A stretch of DNA of 64,000 bases from contig JBAZNI010000001.1 in the NCBI GenBank assembly GCA_041649295.1, forward strand, positions 186,001 to 250,000, written 5' to 3'. The DNA comes from JACPLR01 sp041649295 (GTDB taxonomy: Archaea > Nanobdellota > Nanobdellia > Pacearchaeales > GW2011-AR1). How positions within the stretch are numbered: the stretch's first letter is position 1; every line of letters begins with the position of its first letter. The notes below the pieces were generated by a model. It was not told where the DNA came from. It ran no database searches and saw nothing but the letters and a program-made list of their open reading frames with translations. A program made the translations under genes and the position numbers. Of the stretch, positions 9,415 to 16,742 are shown piece after piece.

Positions 9415-9747
9415 GCTATGCTCCCAAATTCTTTCTACTATCCAGCCGGAATTTTGATAAGCCAGAGTAATTTCTTTATCTCTCAGGATATTCTTATTTA
9501 TTTTTAGAAGCCGGTAGGATTTATTTGATTTTGGCATGATAAAATGAATAGGGCATTTATGCCAGAAACAGCCGTCTATAAAAATAACTTTCTTTTTATT
9601 GCAGCTTATAAAATCTGGATTGCCGTAGACTTTAGGTTGATAGGCAAAGCCTTTTGATTTTTCCCTTGATAATAATTCTGGCTTTATCATTTTGCTTCTA
9701 ATTCTTGACATGCAATAAATTCTCTGTTTTTTAGTAAGGTTGTCCAT
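9406..9747 (-). CDS. vsr: Vsr-type very short patch repair endonuclease
   Basis: Nicks DNA beside T:G mismatches that arise when 5-methylcytosine deaminates. 113 residues with family signatures in order: MSRIRSKMIKPE near the N-terminus, NPDF with the catalytic Asp, VIFIDGCFWHKCPIH, the KIxxNxxRD helix (KINKNILRD), and GWIVERIWEH at the C-terminus. It is shorter than E. coli Vsr (156 residues) but keeps the core. It converges on and overlaps the C5 methyltransferase gene by 9 bases, which supports function in the same pathway. Confidence 0.9.
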   Translation of the reverse strand: MDNLTKKQRIYCMSRIRSKMIKPELLSREKSKGFAYQPKVYGNPDFISCNKKKVIFIDGCFWHKCPIHFIMPKSNKSYRLLKINKNILRDKEITLAYQNSGWIVERIWEHSLK

Positions 9748-9817
9748 TAAAAATCAAAGCAACTGAACTTTAAAGCCCTTGCAAGATGCAAATGTATTAT
9801 GCAGGTGTAGAAAATCA

Positions 9818-9901
9818 TGCGGGGGGCAGGGTTCGAACCTGCGCAAGCACTAAGCTACTGGATCTTAAGTCCAGCCCGTTTGACCACTCCGGCACTCCCG
9901 C
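9818..9901 (-). tRNA. tRNA-Leu (anticodon UAA)
   Basis: 84 nt on the minus strand, 5' end at 9901. The anticodon stem CTGGA/TCCAG encloses the loop CTTAAGA, giving anticodon UAA. A long variable arm (class II tRNA) fits leucine. The T-arm is GCAGG-TTCGAAC-CCTGC and the acceptor is GCGGGAG with CCCCCGC plus discriminator A. Acceptor pair 6:67 reads A:C, the only mismatch in that stem. CCA is not encoded. No intron is visible. Confidence 0.93.
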
Positions 9902-10070
9902 AATAAAAATTATTTGTTTGTTTAACTTATAAATTTATTGATTAAGAGCTCTGGATAAAATTATTGGCAGAAACAAAGCAAAACCAGAAATGCCTTTATA
10001 TATAATGTAATTTCTATTTTGCGGTAGCAAGTTAATAATGTTTATTTTACCCTGCTTGTAGTATCAAAAA

Positions 10071-10241
10071 TCAGTCAATGTTATTAAGGATGTCATCAAT
10101 CTTACCATTAACTAATCTGATAATCTCTTCATCAGGTTTGTTGTAATTTTTTGCCTTGGCTTTCAGAGCTTCAGATGCCCCTGCAATTACAGCCCTTTTA
10201 ATTTTTGACGGGCTTTCTTCTGAGAAAAAATTTTCTTTCAT
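10071..10241 (-). CDS. Small soluble protein (56 residues), unknown
   Basis: Begins at ATG 10241 behind a very strong ribosome-binding site (GAGGAGGT five bases upstream) and ends at TGA 10071. Hydrophilic and helical, with lysine-rich N-terminal and acidic C-terminal halves (e.g. SEALKAKAKNYNKPDEEI). No family recognised. The strong ribosome-binding site and codon-like composition are the main support. It could be an antitoxin-like or regulatory peptide, but nothing shows that. Confidence 0.6.
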   Translation of the reverse strand: MKENFFSEESPSKIKRAVIAGASEALKAKAKNYNKPDEEIIRLVNGKIDDILNNID

Positions 10242-10423
10242 TTTAACCTCCTCTTTAAACTCTTTTATTTTCTTTCAAAGATTTACATCTTTAATATAAT
10301 AATAAAAAACATATAGCGAAGTTTATTAAGTTAACTATGCTCGACTGATATACTGGAAAGGTATTTATTGCTTCCTGTTCAAACTAATTTTATAAAAATA
10401 AAGAAGTAGATTAAATAAAAAAA

Positions 10424-10642
10424 TTATTTAGCATAATCGACAATTGCCAAGATTACGCCAACAATTGTTGCAACAACTACAATCCATCCGGCAACTATTG
10501 CAACTATGGAACCGCCAAGCCATATTGGCAGACTTAAAACTCCATCAATCATAGCAAAACCAACAGATAATGCTACAATCACGCCAGTTACCCATGCAAC
10601 AAAACTGATAAGTTTATGCATTGATGCTTTCCCTTTTTTCAT
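10424..10642 (-). CDS. Small two-helix membrane protein (72 residues)
   Basis: ATG at 10642 follows an AAAGGAGGT ribosome-binding site at 4 bases. Two hydrophobic helices: about 10-30 (LISFVAWVTGVIVALSVGFA) and 42-66 (GSIVAIVAGWIVVVATIVGVIL), rich in glycine and valine. The N-terminus is basic and would stay inside. No family named; small proteins of this shape are common in DPANN archaea. Promoter-like AT-rich DNA lies upstream at 10670-10700. Confidence 0.7.
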   Translation of the reverse strand: MKKGKASMHKLISFVAWVTGVIVALSVGFAMIDGVLSLPIWLGGSIVAIVAGWIVVVATIVGVILAIVDYAK

Positions 10643-10778
10643 ATCAACCTCCTTTTGAATTTATTCTAACACTCGAATATATACATTATAGTATATAAAC
10701 ATTTCTCCAGAAGTGTTGTTGCATTAGGGGGGATCGATAAAATAGAAAATAATTTAAATATCGGACCACTAACAAATT

Positions 10779-10955
10779 ATGATAAGAATAAACAAAAATA
10801 GGTTTTTTTATACCATCATAGTTATTATGATAATTGATTTAATTATAGATGGTATTGACGATTTTGGCACTAAATTGTATCTAATTCATTTAATAAGAAA
10901 TTTAATTATTGTTGGTTTAGCTTTAATTATAAGTATTAATTTTAAGAAAAATTAA
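10779..10955 (+). CDS. Small two-helix membrane protein (58 residues)
   Basis: Starts at ATG 10779, 26 bases after the TATA box TTTAAATA (10753-10760). This is the spacing of a leaderless archaeal transcript. It ends at TAA 10953-10955. Two hydrophobic stretches (YTIIVIMIIDLIID and LIRNLIIVGLALIISI) with basic ends. No homologous family recognised. The promoter geometry is the best evidence that it is a gene. Confidence 0.55.
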   Translation: MIRINKNRFFYTIIVIMIIDLIIDGIDDFGTKLYLIHLIRNLIIVGLALIISINFKKN

Positions 10956-11134
10956 TATAGAAAAAAGACCTGTTTATGCAACGATGTACTACAGAATATG
11001 TTAAGTTGCACTTGATTAATTAAAGAAAACTTTCCTACGGCGTTCTTATTGCTTACACCGACATGACAAAGGTTTGATTATGGTATTGCCCATATTTTAG
11101 AAAACATTATATACTAAAAATTGGTGGATAATAA

Positions 11135-11374
11135 ATGGAAGCATCTCAAATTTACATTTTGATTTCAATAGTAGTTTTATTGATAATTGCTATTTTAGTA
11201 TTTTTTGTTAGAAAGAACAAGAAACAAAAACCCTTAACTCTATTAGCAGGATTAGCGTTTGGATTTATTATAGCAGGAATAGTCTTTGGAGAAAGCCGAT
11301 TAGTAAGTTATAGTTTAATTGGGATAGGAGTATTAATAGCCCTCATAGACATAATAAAAAAATCCAAAAAATAA
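11135..11374 (+). CDS. Conserved-looking small membrane protein (79 residues)
   Basis: Three hydrophobic segments: 5-25 (QIYILISIVVLLIIAILVFF), 34-51 (LTLLAGLAFGFIIAGIVFG) and 56-73 (VSYSLIGIGVLIALIDII). Lysine-rich loops (VRKNKKQKP) and a lysine tail (KKSKK) sit on the inside. I have the impression of having seen this pattern in other DPANN and candidate-phylum genomes, but no function is known to me. TATA-like TTATATA (11107-11113) lies 22-28 bases before the ATG, with GGTGGA in between. Confidence 0.78.
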   Translation: MEASQIYILISIVVLLIIAILVFFVRKNKKQKPLTLLAGLAFGFIIAGIVFGESRLVSYSLIGIGVLIALIDIIKKSKK

Positions 11375-11385
11375 ACATAAAAACC

Positions 11386-11403
11386 TACATACCAAGGTAT
11401 GTA
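11386..11403 (+). terminator. Perfect 8-bp-stem hairpin after the small membrane protein gene
   Basis: TACATACC-AA-GGTATGTA, 12 bases downstream of the stop at 11374. Probably marks the 3' end of that transcript. The rest of the 11404-11513 gap shows nothing else. Confidence 0.45.
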
Positions 11404-11513
11404 ACAAAGTTATATCTGAAAAGTTTACTAAAAGGATAATGTTGCTTACACAATTAATTCCCTTAAACTAAACAGCATAATGCCTGGTTTTATTGACATT
11501 ATGTAATAAATGG

Positions 11514-13163
11514 TTACATCTCGTCCATTACTTCGATTCCCAGCAAGTTCAAAGAATTCTTTAAAGTCTGGGCAAATGCTTCGACTAGCTTTAACCTGAA
11601 ATCTTCATTTTCATTTCCGATAACTGGGCATGAATGATAAAACTCGTTAAATGTCTGAGCTAACTGGAAAGAATAATTTGCTATTAAATTAGGCGAAAGC
11701 TTTTCAGCTGCGCTTTTTACAATGTCTGGGAATTCTGCAATTTTCTTTACTAACTCTGTTTCGTGATGCTCTAATTTAATTATTTTATAATTTTTTATTT
11801 TCTTTTTTGACTTTCTCAAAATAGACGACGCTCTTGCATAGCTATATTGAAGATAAGGACCAGATTCTCCGTCAAAGGAAAGAGAATTTTTCCAGTCAAA
11901 GATTATATTTTTATTATTGTCGTTTTTTAGCATTGAGAATTTAATAGCTCCTAAAGCAATTTTAATAGGATCTCCTTTTGTATTTCGTTTTTTAACTTCT
12001 GATTTTGCTTTTTTAACAGCTTCATCAAAAAACTCTTCTAACAAAACCAATTCTCCTCTGCGAGTTGACATTTTTGCAGCTCCTCTGTCTGTTTGTATTA
12101 AAACAAAAGAATAATGAACTGACTCTGGAGATGGATATCCAAGAAGTTTTAGTGCTTCACAAATCTGCTCAAAATATAATTTTTGGTCTTCACCAAGAAC
12201 AATTAGATTTCTTCCATTTTTTAATTTGTCAATAGTATATGCAATATCTCTTAATCCATAAAGTCCAGTCCCATTGCTTCTTGCAAGAACAAAAACAGGA
12301 GCTTTCATTTTGTGAATAACCGGAGTGTTTTTTTGGTCAAGCACAAGCCTGCCTTCATCATCTTCAAATAATTTTCCTGTTTTTTTGAATCTTTCAAGCA
12401 AATCTTTAGATGGTTTTCCTACATATCTGGATTCATAGTCAAAGTTGTCAAATTCAATCCCAAAACTAGCAAATATTTTCTTCTGCCCTTCAACACAAGT
12501 ATCAACAATCTGCCTGAACAACTCAACTATTTTTTTGTCTTTTGATTCAAATTTTTCAAGAAGTTCAAACACTTTTTTCTCTAATTCAGGATTATCTGCT
12601 ACTTTTTTAGATATTTTAATATAGTTGCCAAGCATAGAAGAAAAATTATCTTTAGGTTTAAACACAAGAGCTAACATAGCTATTTGTTTGCTTACATCAT
12701 TAACATAATAATGTATTTTTACTTTGTTTCCTCTGAATTTTAATATTCTTACAATTGAATCCCCAATTATAGAATTTCTTGCTCTTCCAACATGTGGCGA
12801 TGCATTTGGATTAACGCTTGTATGTTCCACAAGAATTTTTCCATTTTCTTTTCCCTGCCCAAATTCAGGAGAACATGCTCTTGAAAGTGTTTTTTCAGCA
12901 AACATCTTATTATCAATAAAGAAATTAATGTACGGGCCGTTAGAAATAACTCTTTCAATTTCAGCAGGCAGTTTCTTGCCAAGCTCTTTTGCTAAATTAG
13001 ATGCAATTTCATTCGGAGATTTTTTAAATTGTTTTGCAAGAATAAATGTGGGGAAAGCATAATCTCCTAATTCTGGGTTTGAAGGAATTTCAATAGAGCT
13101 TTCAATTTCTTTTTTGCTAAGTTTTAACTTATTTTTTAATAAATCTGCCAGTATTTCTTTCAT
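11514..13163 (-). CDS. argS: Arginyl-tRNA synthetase
   Basis: Charges tRNA-Arg with arginine in the cytoplasm. 549 residues. The N-terminal additional domain (1-100) contains the usual ELGDYAFPTF segment. The catalytic class I signature reads NPNASPHVGRARNS in place of HIGH, as is normal for ArgS. The second motif appears as AAKMSTRRGE, and the C-terminal DALR anticodon-binding domain ends in LNLLGIEVMDEM. Length and motifs are complete. A single gene with its own AT-rich promoter region. Confidence 0.97.
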   Translation of the reverse strand: MKEILADLLKNKLKLSKKEIESSIEIPSNPELGDYAFPTFILAKQFKKSPNEIASNLAKELGKKLPAEIERVISNGPYINFFIDNKMFAEKTLSRACSPEFGQGKENGKILVEHTSVNPNASPHVGRARNSIIGDSIVRILKFRGNKVKIHYYVNDVSKQIAMLALVFKPKDNFSSMLGNYIKISKKVADNPELEKKVFELLEKFESKDKKIVELFRQIVDTCVEGQKKIFASFGIEFDNFDYESRYVGKPSKDLLERFKKTGKLFEDDEGRLVLDQKNTPVIHKMKAPVFVLARSNGTGLYGLRDIAYTIDKLKNGRNLIVLGEDQKLYFEQICEALKLLGYPSPESVHYSFVLIQTDRGAAKMSTRRGELVLLEEFFDEAVKKAKSEVKKRNTKGDPIKIALGAIKFSMLKNDNNKNIIFDWKNSLSFDGESGPYLQYSYARASSILRKSKKKIKNYKIIKLEHHETELVKKIAEFPDIVKSAAEKLSPNLIANYSFQLAQTFNEFYHSCPVIGNENEDFRLKLVEAFAQTLKNSLNLLGIEVMDEM

Positions 13164-13200
13164 AATTTATAGAATAATAAAGTGTTAATAAATTTAATCC

Positions 13201-13497
13201 TTATTCGGAGTTTCTGCATTCTTCAAGATTTTTTCCGCAGTTTGTACAGAATTTTTCATCACCTATTGAAACCTTGCATCCAGGGCAGTTTGTCAAAGGA
13301 ACTTTCATTTTCCCGCCACATTGTGGGCAAAATTTCTGTTCCGGATCTCCTCCTCTGCCACATTTGACACATTTTGGAGGTATTACTCTTTTTTCAATAA
13401 CTGCTTTATACCCTGCTTTGCCAGAAACTATTTTTGAAAAAGCATCCTGAATATTTACCGGATCCTGATAATTTCTTAAATCAATACAGCTTCCCAT
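13201..13497 (-). CDS. Double zinc-ribbon protein
   Basis: 98 residues. Two consecutive zinc ribbons are complete: C43/C46 with C57/C60, and C71/C74 with C84/C87 (CxxCG pattern). The first 40 residues carry no metal ligands in a regular pattern and may form a short interaction region. Soluble and small. Likely a protein- or nucleic-acid-binding adaptor; no specific family assigned. Encoded just upstream of argS on the same strand but separated by 37 bases, so co-transcription is possible. Confidence 0.75.
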   Translation of the reverse strand: MGSCIDLRNYQDPVNIQDAFSKIVSGKAGYKAVIEKRVIPPKCVKCGRGGDPEQKFCPQCGGKMKVPLTNCPGCKVSIGDEKFCTNCGKNLEECRNSE

Positions 13498-13706
13498 TTT
13501 ACCCCTTTTTATTATTTATACTACTAAAATACAAAAACAGCTTTTTAAATTTTATTGTTGAGTTTTGATAGTAATCACTTAACTTAATATAAAGAAAATC
13601 CTCACGTAAGCTTAACTTGCCTTAGTTATAATTTTATTTTAATCATTAACCCAATATTTTCTTATCATTAAGCTAATTTATTCGTTATCACACAATATTA
13701 AAAGAA

Positions 13707-14522
13707 TTACTTTCCTGCTTTTATTCCCTTAAAATCTTTCCATGCCAACTCAAACATCTGCTCTAATGCTTGTGCAAAGAAAGGGGTATGTATCCATACA
13801 CCTACATCATAACTTGGATGGATTTCTTTGTCGTCTAAAAGCATAAACATAAGCTGTTCGCCGTCAATTATTGAAAATCTCGCGTTAATATTTTTCATAT
13901 TTTTAACTTCAGCAACTTTTGCGAGCTGTTTTGCAATTTCCTCGTTGCCAGAAGTTATCGGTGCAGAAACCCTTATTTTAACCCCTCTTTTTTTTGCCTT
14001 ATCAAGTGAAGGCATAAGTGCTTCTAACTTCCTGTTAATCCCTTCAGCTGTGGTAACAATATTGACTGTTTTTTCAGCCCCGTTAATAAGCATATCAAGA
14101 TGGTTGTATATATTCTGCCTTCCTCTTAAACTTCCTGATAAATCTGAAGGTTCAATGAATTTTATCCCCTGTGTAAAAATAGAATGCAATTCCTGTAAAA
14201 CCTCATCCCCTTTTAATTCTTCAAGCCTCTTATGTTTTTCTTTTGTTGAAATTACTAAATTTCTTTTTACTCTTTCAATAACTTCATTTGGCTTAAGTGC
14301 AACAAATTTTATCGGTTTGCCAAGCTTCATTACAATAAATCCTTTTTTCTCCAAACTTTCTAAAATATCATATGTCCTGCTTCTTGGAACATCGCTGATA
14401 TTGCTTAATTCCCCTGCTGTACTTACCCCTCTTGAAAGGAGAGCAGTCCAAACTTTTACTTCGTAAAGATTTAGATCAAATATTTTTCTTAACCTGCTTA
14501 AAAATTCCTCCTTGACAATCAT
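13707..14522 (-). CDS. TrmB-family transcriptional regulator
   Basis: 271 residues. The N-terminal winged helix (about 10-80) has the TrmB signature: LNLYEVKVWTALLSRG, then DVPRSRTYDILESLEKKGF. A coiled linker (85-105) and the C-terminal TrmB/phospholipase-D-like effector domain follow (YNHLDMLINGAEKTVNIVTT, then IRVSAPITSGNEE). Family members sense sugars or other metabolites. A TATA-like ATTTAAAAA lies about 26 bases before the start, suggesting a leaderless mRNA. No target genes are adjacent, and the ligand is unknown. Confidence 0.88.
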   Translation of the reverse strand: MIVKEEFLSRLRKIFDLNLYEVKVWTALLSRGVSTAGELSNISDVPRSRTYDILESLEKKGFIVMKLGKPIKFVALKPNEVIERVKRNLVISTKEKHKRLEELKGDEVLQELHSIFTQGIKFIEPSDLSGSLRGRQNIYNHLDMLINGAEKTVNIVTTAEGINRKLEALMPSLDKAKKRGVKIRVSAPITSGNEEIAKQLAKVAEVKNMKNINARFSIIDGEQLMFMLLDDKEIHPSYDVGVWIHTPFFAQALEQMFELAWKDFKGIKAGK

Positions 14523-14659
14523 ATCAGTTTCAATACTTTTCTCTTTTTAAATGTTTTGTTGTTTTATTTCTGGATAATGAAGAATAATCTTTACCTTTCA
14601 ATAATGAAAACTGCCGAGATAAATTGATTATTAAAATACATTTTATATAAAATTATGCA

Positions 14660-15247
14660 TTACAATTTATTGCCCGGGCAAATGCCTTCACTATAACGCG
14701 TCACATCCTTATTTGAGCAAGCTTCGCACTTGTTTCCAAAGGTTATAGCACATGGATAATCTATACATTTAACCCCTTCTCCAAACCATCCGCAAACAGG
14801 CAGGTATTCTTTTGTGCAGATGATATCCTCTTTGTCTTCAGCAGTGCAATAAATGTAATTATCTATTTTTGTTCTCCACGAAATAAGTTCGGATTCCATG
14901 TAATTTTGGTTGTCATTTCTTTGAAATTTTATTGTGTAACAGCCATCACAGCCGTTGTAGGTTACATCGACAACAGTCAGTCTTGTACTGCTTATTGGTG
15001 CAGCAATAAGATTTATCGCCCTTCTTTCATTTTCAGATTTAAATTCCCACTCGCGGATGCAGGCACCGACACTTTCATTCCAGCTGTATCCTGCAGAAGT
15101 AAGACATCCATAAAAATCTCTGCCCCCTCCAATAATGTTATTATTTTCTTTATCTAGAACTAAATAAATTAAAGTAATATAAATTATCAAACCCATTATT
15201 ATCGAGCATAAAAGTATTGTTATTGCAATTTTATTATTGTCTTTCAT
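14660..15247 (-). CDS. Membrane-anchored extracellular protein with Kazal-like cysteine domain
   Basis: 195 residues. One N-terminal membrane helix (about 8-30: AITILLCSIIMGLIIYITLIY), then an extracellular part. It holds the segment GCLTSAGYSWNESVGACI and, near the C-terminus, a domain resembling Kazal-type inhibitors: LPVCGWFGEGVKC, then FGNKCEACSNK, then YSEGICP. The spacing C-x-x-C...C fits that fold, but the reactive loop is not obvious. It may inhibit proteases or simply be a disulphide-stabilised surface domain. Confidence 0.7.
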   Translation of the reverse strand: MKDNNKIAITILLCSIIMGLIIYITLIYLVLDKENNNIIGGGRDFYGCLTSAGYSWNESVGACIREWEFKSENERRAINLIAAPISSTRLTVVDVTYNGCDGCYTIKFQRNDNQNYMESELISWRTKIDNYIYCTAEDKEDIICTKEYLPVCGWFGEGVKCIDYPCAITFGNKCEACSNKDVTRYSEGICPGNKL

Positions 15248-15635
15248 AACTACTTATATGAAACTTCATTTATAAATAATCCTATGGCTTCAAATTGGTT
15301 TGAAGTAAATAAAATTTATAACTTCGAGCCCAAAACTGCCCCATAATTTAAGATTATAAAACCTATCTATAAAACAAACGCATAATAAAACTTCTATTAT
15401 CTTGTATAACATAAGAATTTTTATAACTATAACCAGAACTTATGAAATGGATCAAGAATTGGCGGTTATGTTCTTTTCATTGAATAGTTGATTAATAAGG
15501 AGTTTAAGAGAATTCGGGAAGGGAGATGTAGGATATACACCGACGGAACCTCATTAACATTGAAAATCAAAAATCGGAAGGTTTATAAACATTCATTAAT
15601 AATGAATAATTATTCACTTTTAGTGAAAATATAAG
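15248..15635. other. 388-base intergenic region with a hairpin and an operator cluster
   Basis: No gene seen. CTTCAAA-TTGG-TTTGAAG (15288-15305) forms a 7-bp stem. The promoter of the MNT gene is at 15581-15635 (TATA-like GTTTATAAAC) followed by two palindromes, listed separately. The remainder is featureless to my reading. Confidence 0.5.
15591..15627. promoter_or_regulatory. Two palindromic operators in front of the MNT/HEPN pair
   Basis: ATTCATTA-A-TAATGAAT (15591-15607, 8-bp arms) is followed by TTCAC-TTTTA-GTGAA (15613-15627). Both lie between the TATA box (15582-15590) and the ATG at 15636. The first gene encodes a winged helix, so autoregulation by the antitoxin is the likely use. Confidence 0.6.
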
Positions 15636-16214
15636 ATGATTCCAAAGAATACAAAGAAGATAATATTATACTTACTAAGAAACTTAGAGCTGGTTAATAT
15701 TAACCAGATTTCTAAGCTATTAAATATTAGCGTAGGGAGTTCATTTAAAATTCTAAAAGAGCTTGAAAAAAACAATATTGTTAATTCTTCTGATTTAGGA
15801 AATGCAAAATTTTATCAAATTAATTTCGATAATGAAGAAGCAATAAAATGGTGTGAAATTCTTTTATCAGAAGAAAGAAGAAACCTAAATGGATATTCGA
15901 AAATCTATGCCGAAGAAATACAAAAATTTGGATATGCAGAATTGATTATTTTATTTGGCTCTATTCTTACTAATAAGGATTTTAATGATATAGATGTTTT
16001 ATTTATAACAAATAAGCCCAAAGAAGTTGCTAAGTTTTGTTTAAATTTATCAAAGGTTAGGACTAAACCAGTAGTTCCTTTGATATTGAAGAAAGAAGAT
16101 TTTATTAAAGAAATAAAGAACAAAAAAGAAGCAGTTTTAAATATTTTAAAAACAGGAGTTATATTAAAGGGAGAATCAATTTTTATTGAGGTGTTAAAAA
16201 ATGTCAGAAAGTGA
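15636..16214 (+). CDS. Winged-helix plus nucleotidyltransferase (MNT) antitoxin-like protein
   Basis: 192 residues. N-terminal winged helix-turn-helix (5-65: NINQISKLLNISVGSSFKIL), then a minimal nucleotidyltransferase domain with GS at 108-109 and DID (118-120) carrying the two metal-binding aspartates. MNT proteins of this kind pair with HEPN toxins and can inactivate them by AMPylation. The next gene (HEPN) overlaps it by 14 bases. The DNA-binding domain and the palindromes just upstream suggest it represses its own promoter. Confidence 0.83.
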   Translation: MIPKNTKKIILYLLRNLELVNINQISKLLNISVGSSFKILKELEKNNIVNSSDLGNAKFYQINFDNEEAIKWCEILLSEERRNLNGYSKIYAEEIQKFGYAELIILFGSILTNKDFNDIDVLFITNKPKEVAKFCLNLSKVRTKPVVPLILKKEDFIKEIKNKKEAVLNILKTGVILKGESIFIEVLKNVRK

Positions 16215-16689
16215 AGATAAAATGAAATGGTGTTTAGAAAGTGCAAAAAGAATGAGAAAGATTAAGCCAAGTGATAAACTTTCTAAGTAACATATTGAGA
16301 AGGCGAAACATAATCTTAAGGCGGCATATTATAATGTTCAAGGACATTTTGATGACTGGGCCGTTTCTCAATCTTACTATGCTATGTATCACTCACTCTT
16401 AGCAATTTTGTTTAATAAAGGTTTTGAATCAAAGAATCATGAGTGCACAATAAGCACAGTAGAATTTTTAATTGAAAATAAAGAAATTGAGTTGGATATG
16501 GAAGATTTATTATTTATTAGAACAACTGAACAAATGACAACTAAAGATGCCAAATCATTGAGAGAAGAATTTCAATATGGCACAAAAACAGACGTCAATA
16601 AAGTTCTTCTTACAGAACTCCTAGAAAAATCCAAAGCTATCGTGGAGAAAATAGAAGTTATGTTAAGCGAGATGCAACCTCAAAAATAA
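16201..16689 (+). pseudogene. HEPN toxin gene interrupted by an in-frame stop
   Basis: One reading frame of 163 codons from ATG 16201 to TAA 16689 is open except for a TAA at codon 30 (16288-16290). Both halves fit one HEPN protein: an N-terminal helix (MKWCLESAKRMRKI), and after the stop IEKAKHNLKAAYYNVQGHFDDWAVSQSYYAMYHSLLAILF, written here in pieces as two helices of the fold. A single G-to-T change in an expected GAA codon would explain it. A shorter product could start at ATG 16384 but would lack the first helices. The gene overlaps its MNT partner by 14 bases. Confidence 0.8.
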
Positions 16690-16742
16690 ACAATTTCTAC
16701 TTTATTGTATAAATAGAAAAATATCTAAGTTGTAACCCTTAC

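Noticed and set aside
13828..14466. 212-codon frame on the plus strand opposite the TrmB gene
   Set aside because: It is the mirror of a clear TrmB coding sequence and has Ser/Ile/Phe-rich shadow composition.
16288..16290. Recoding of the in-frame stop in the HEPN gene (pyrrolysine or selenocysteine)
   Set aside because: The codon is TAA, which is not used for either residue, and no recoding element was seen.
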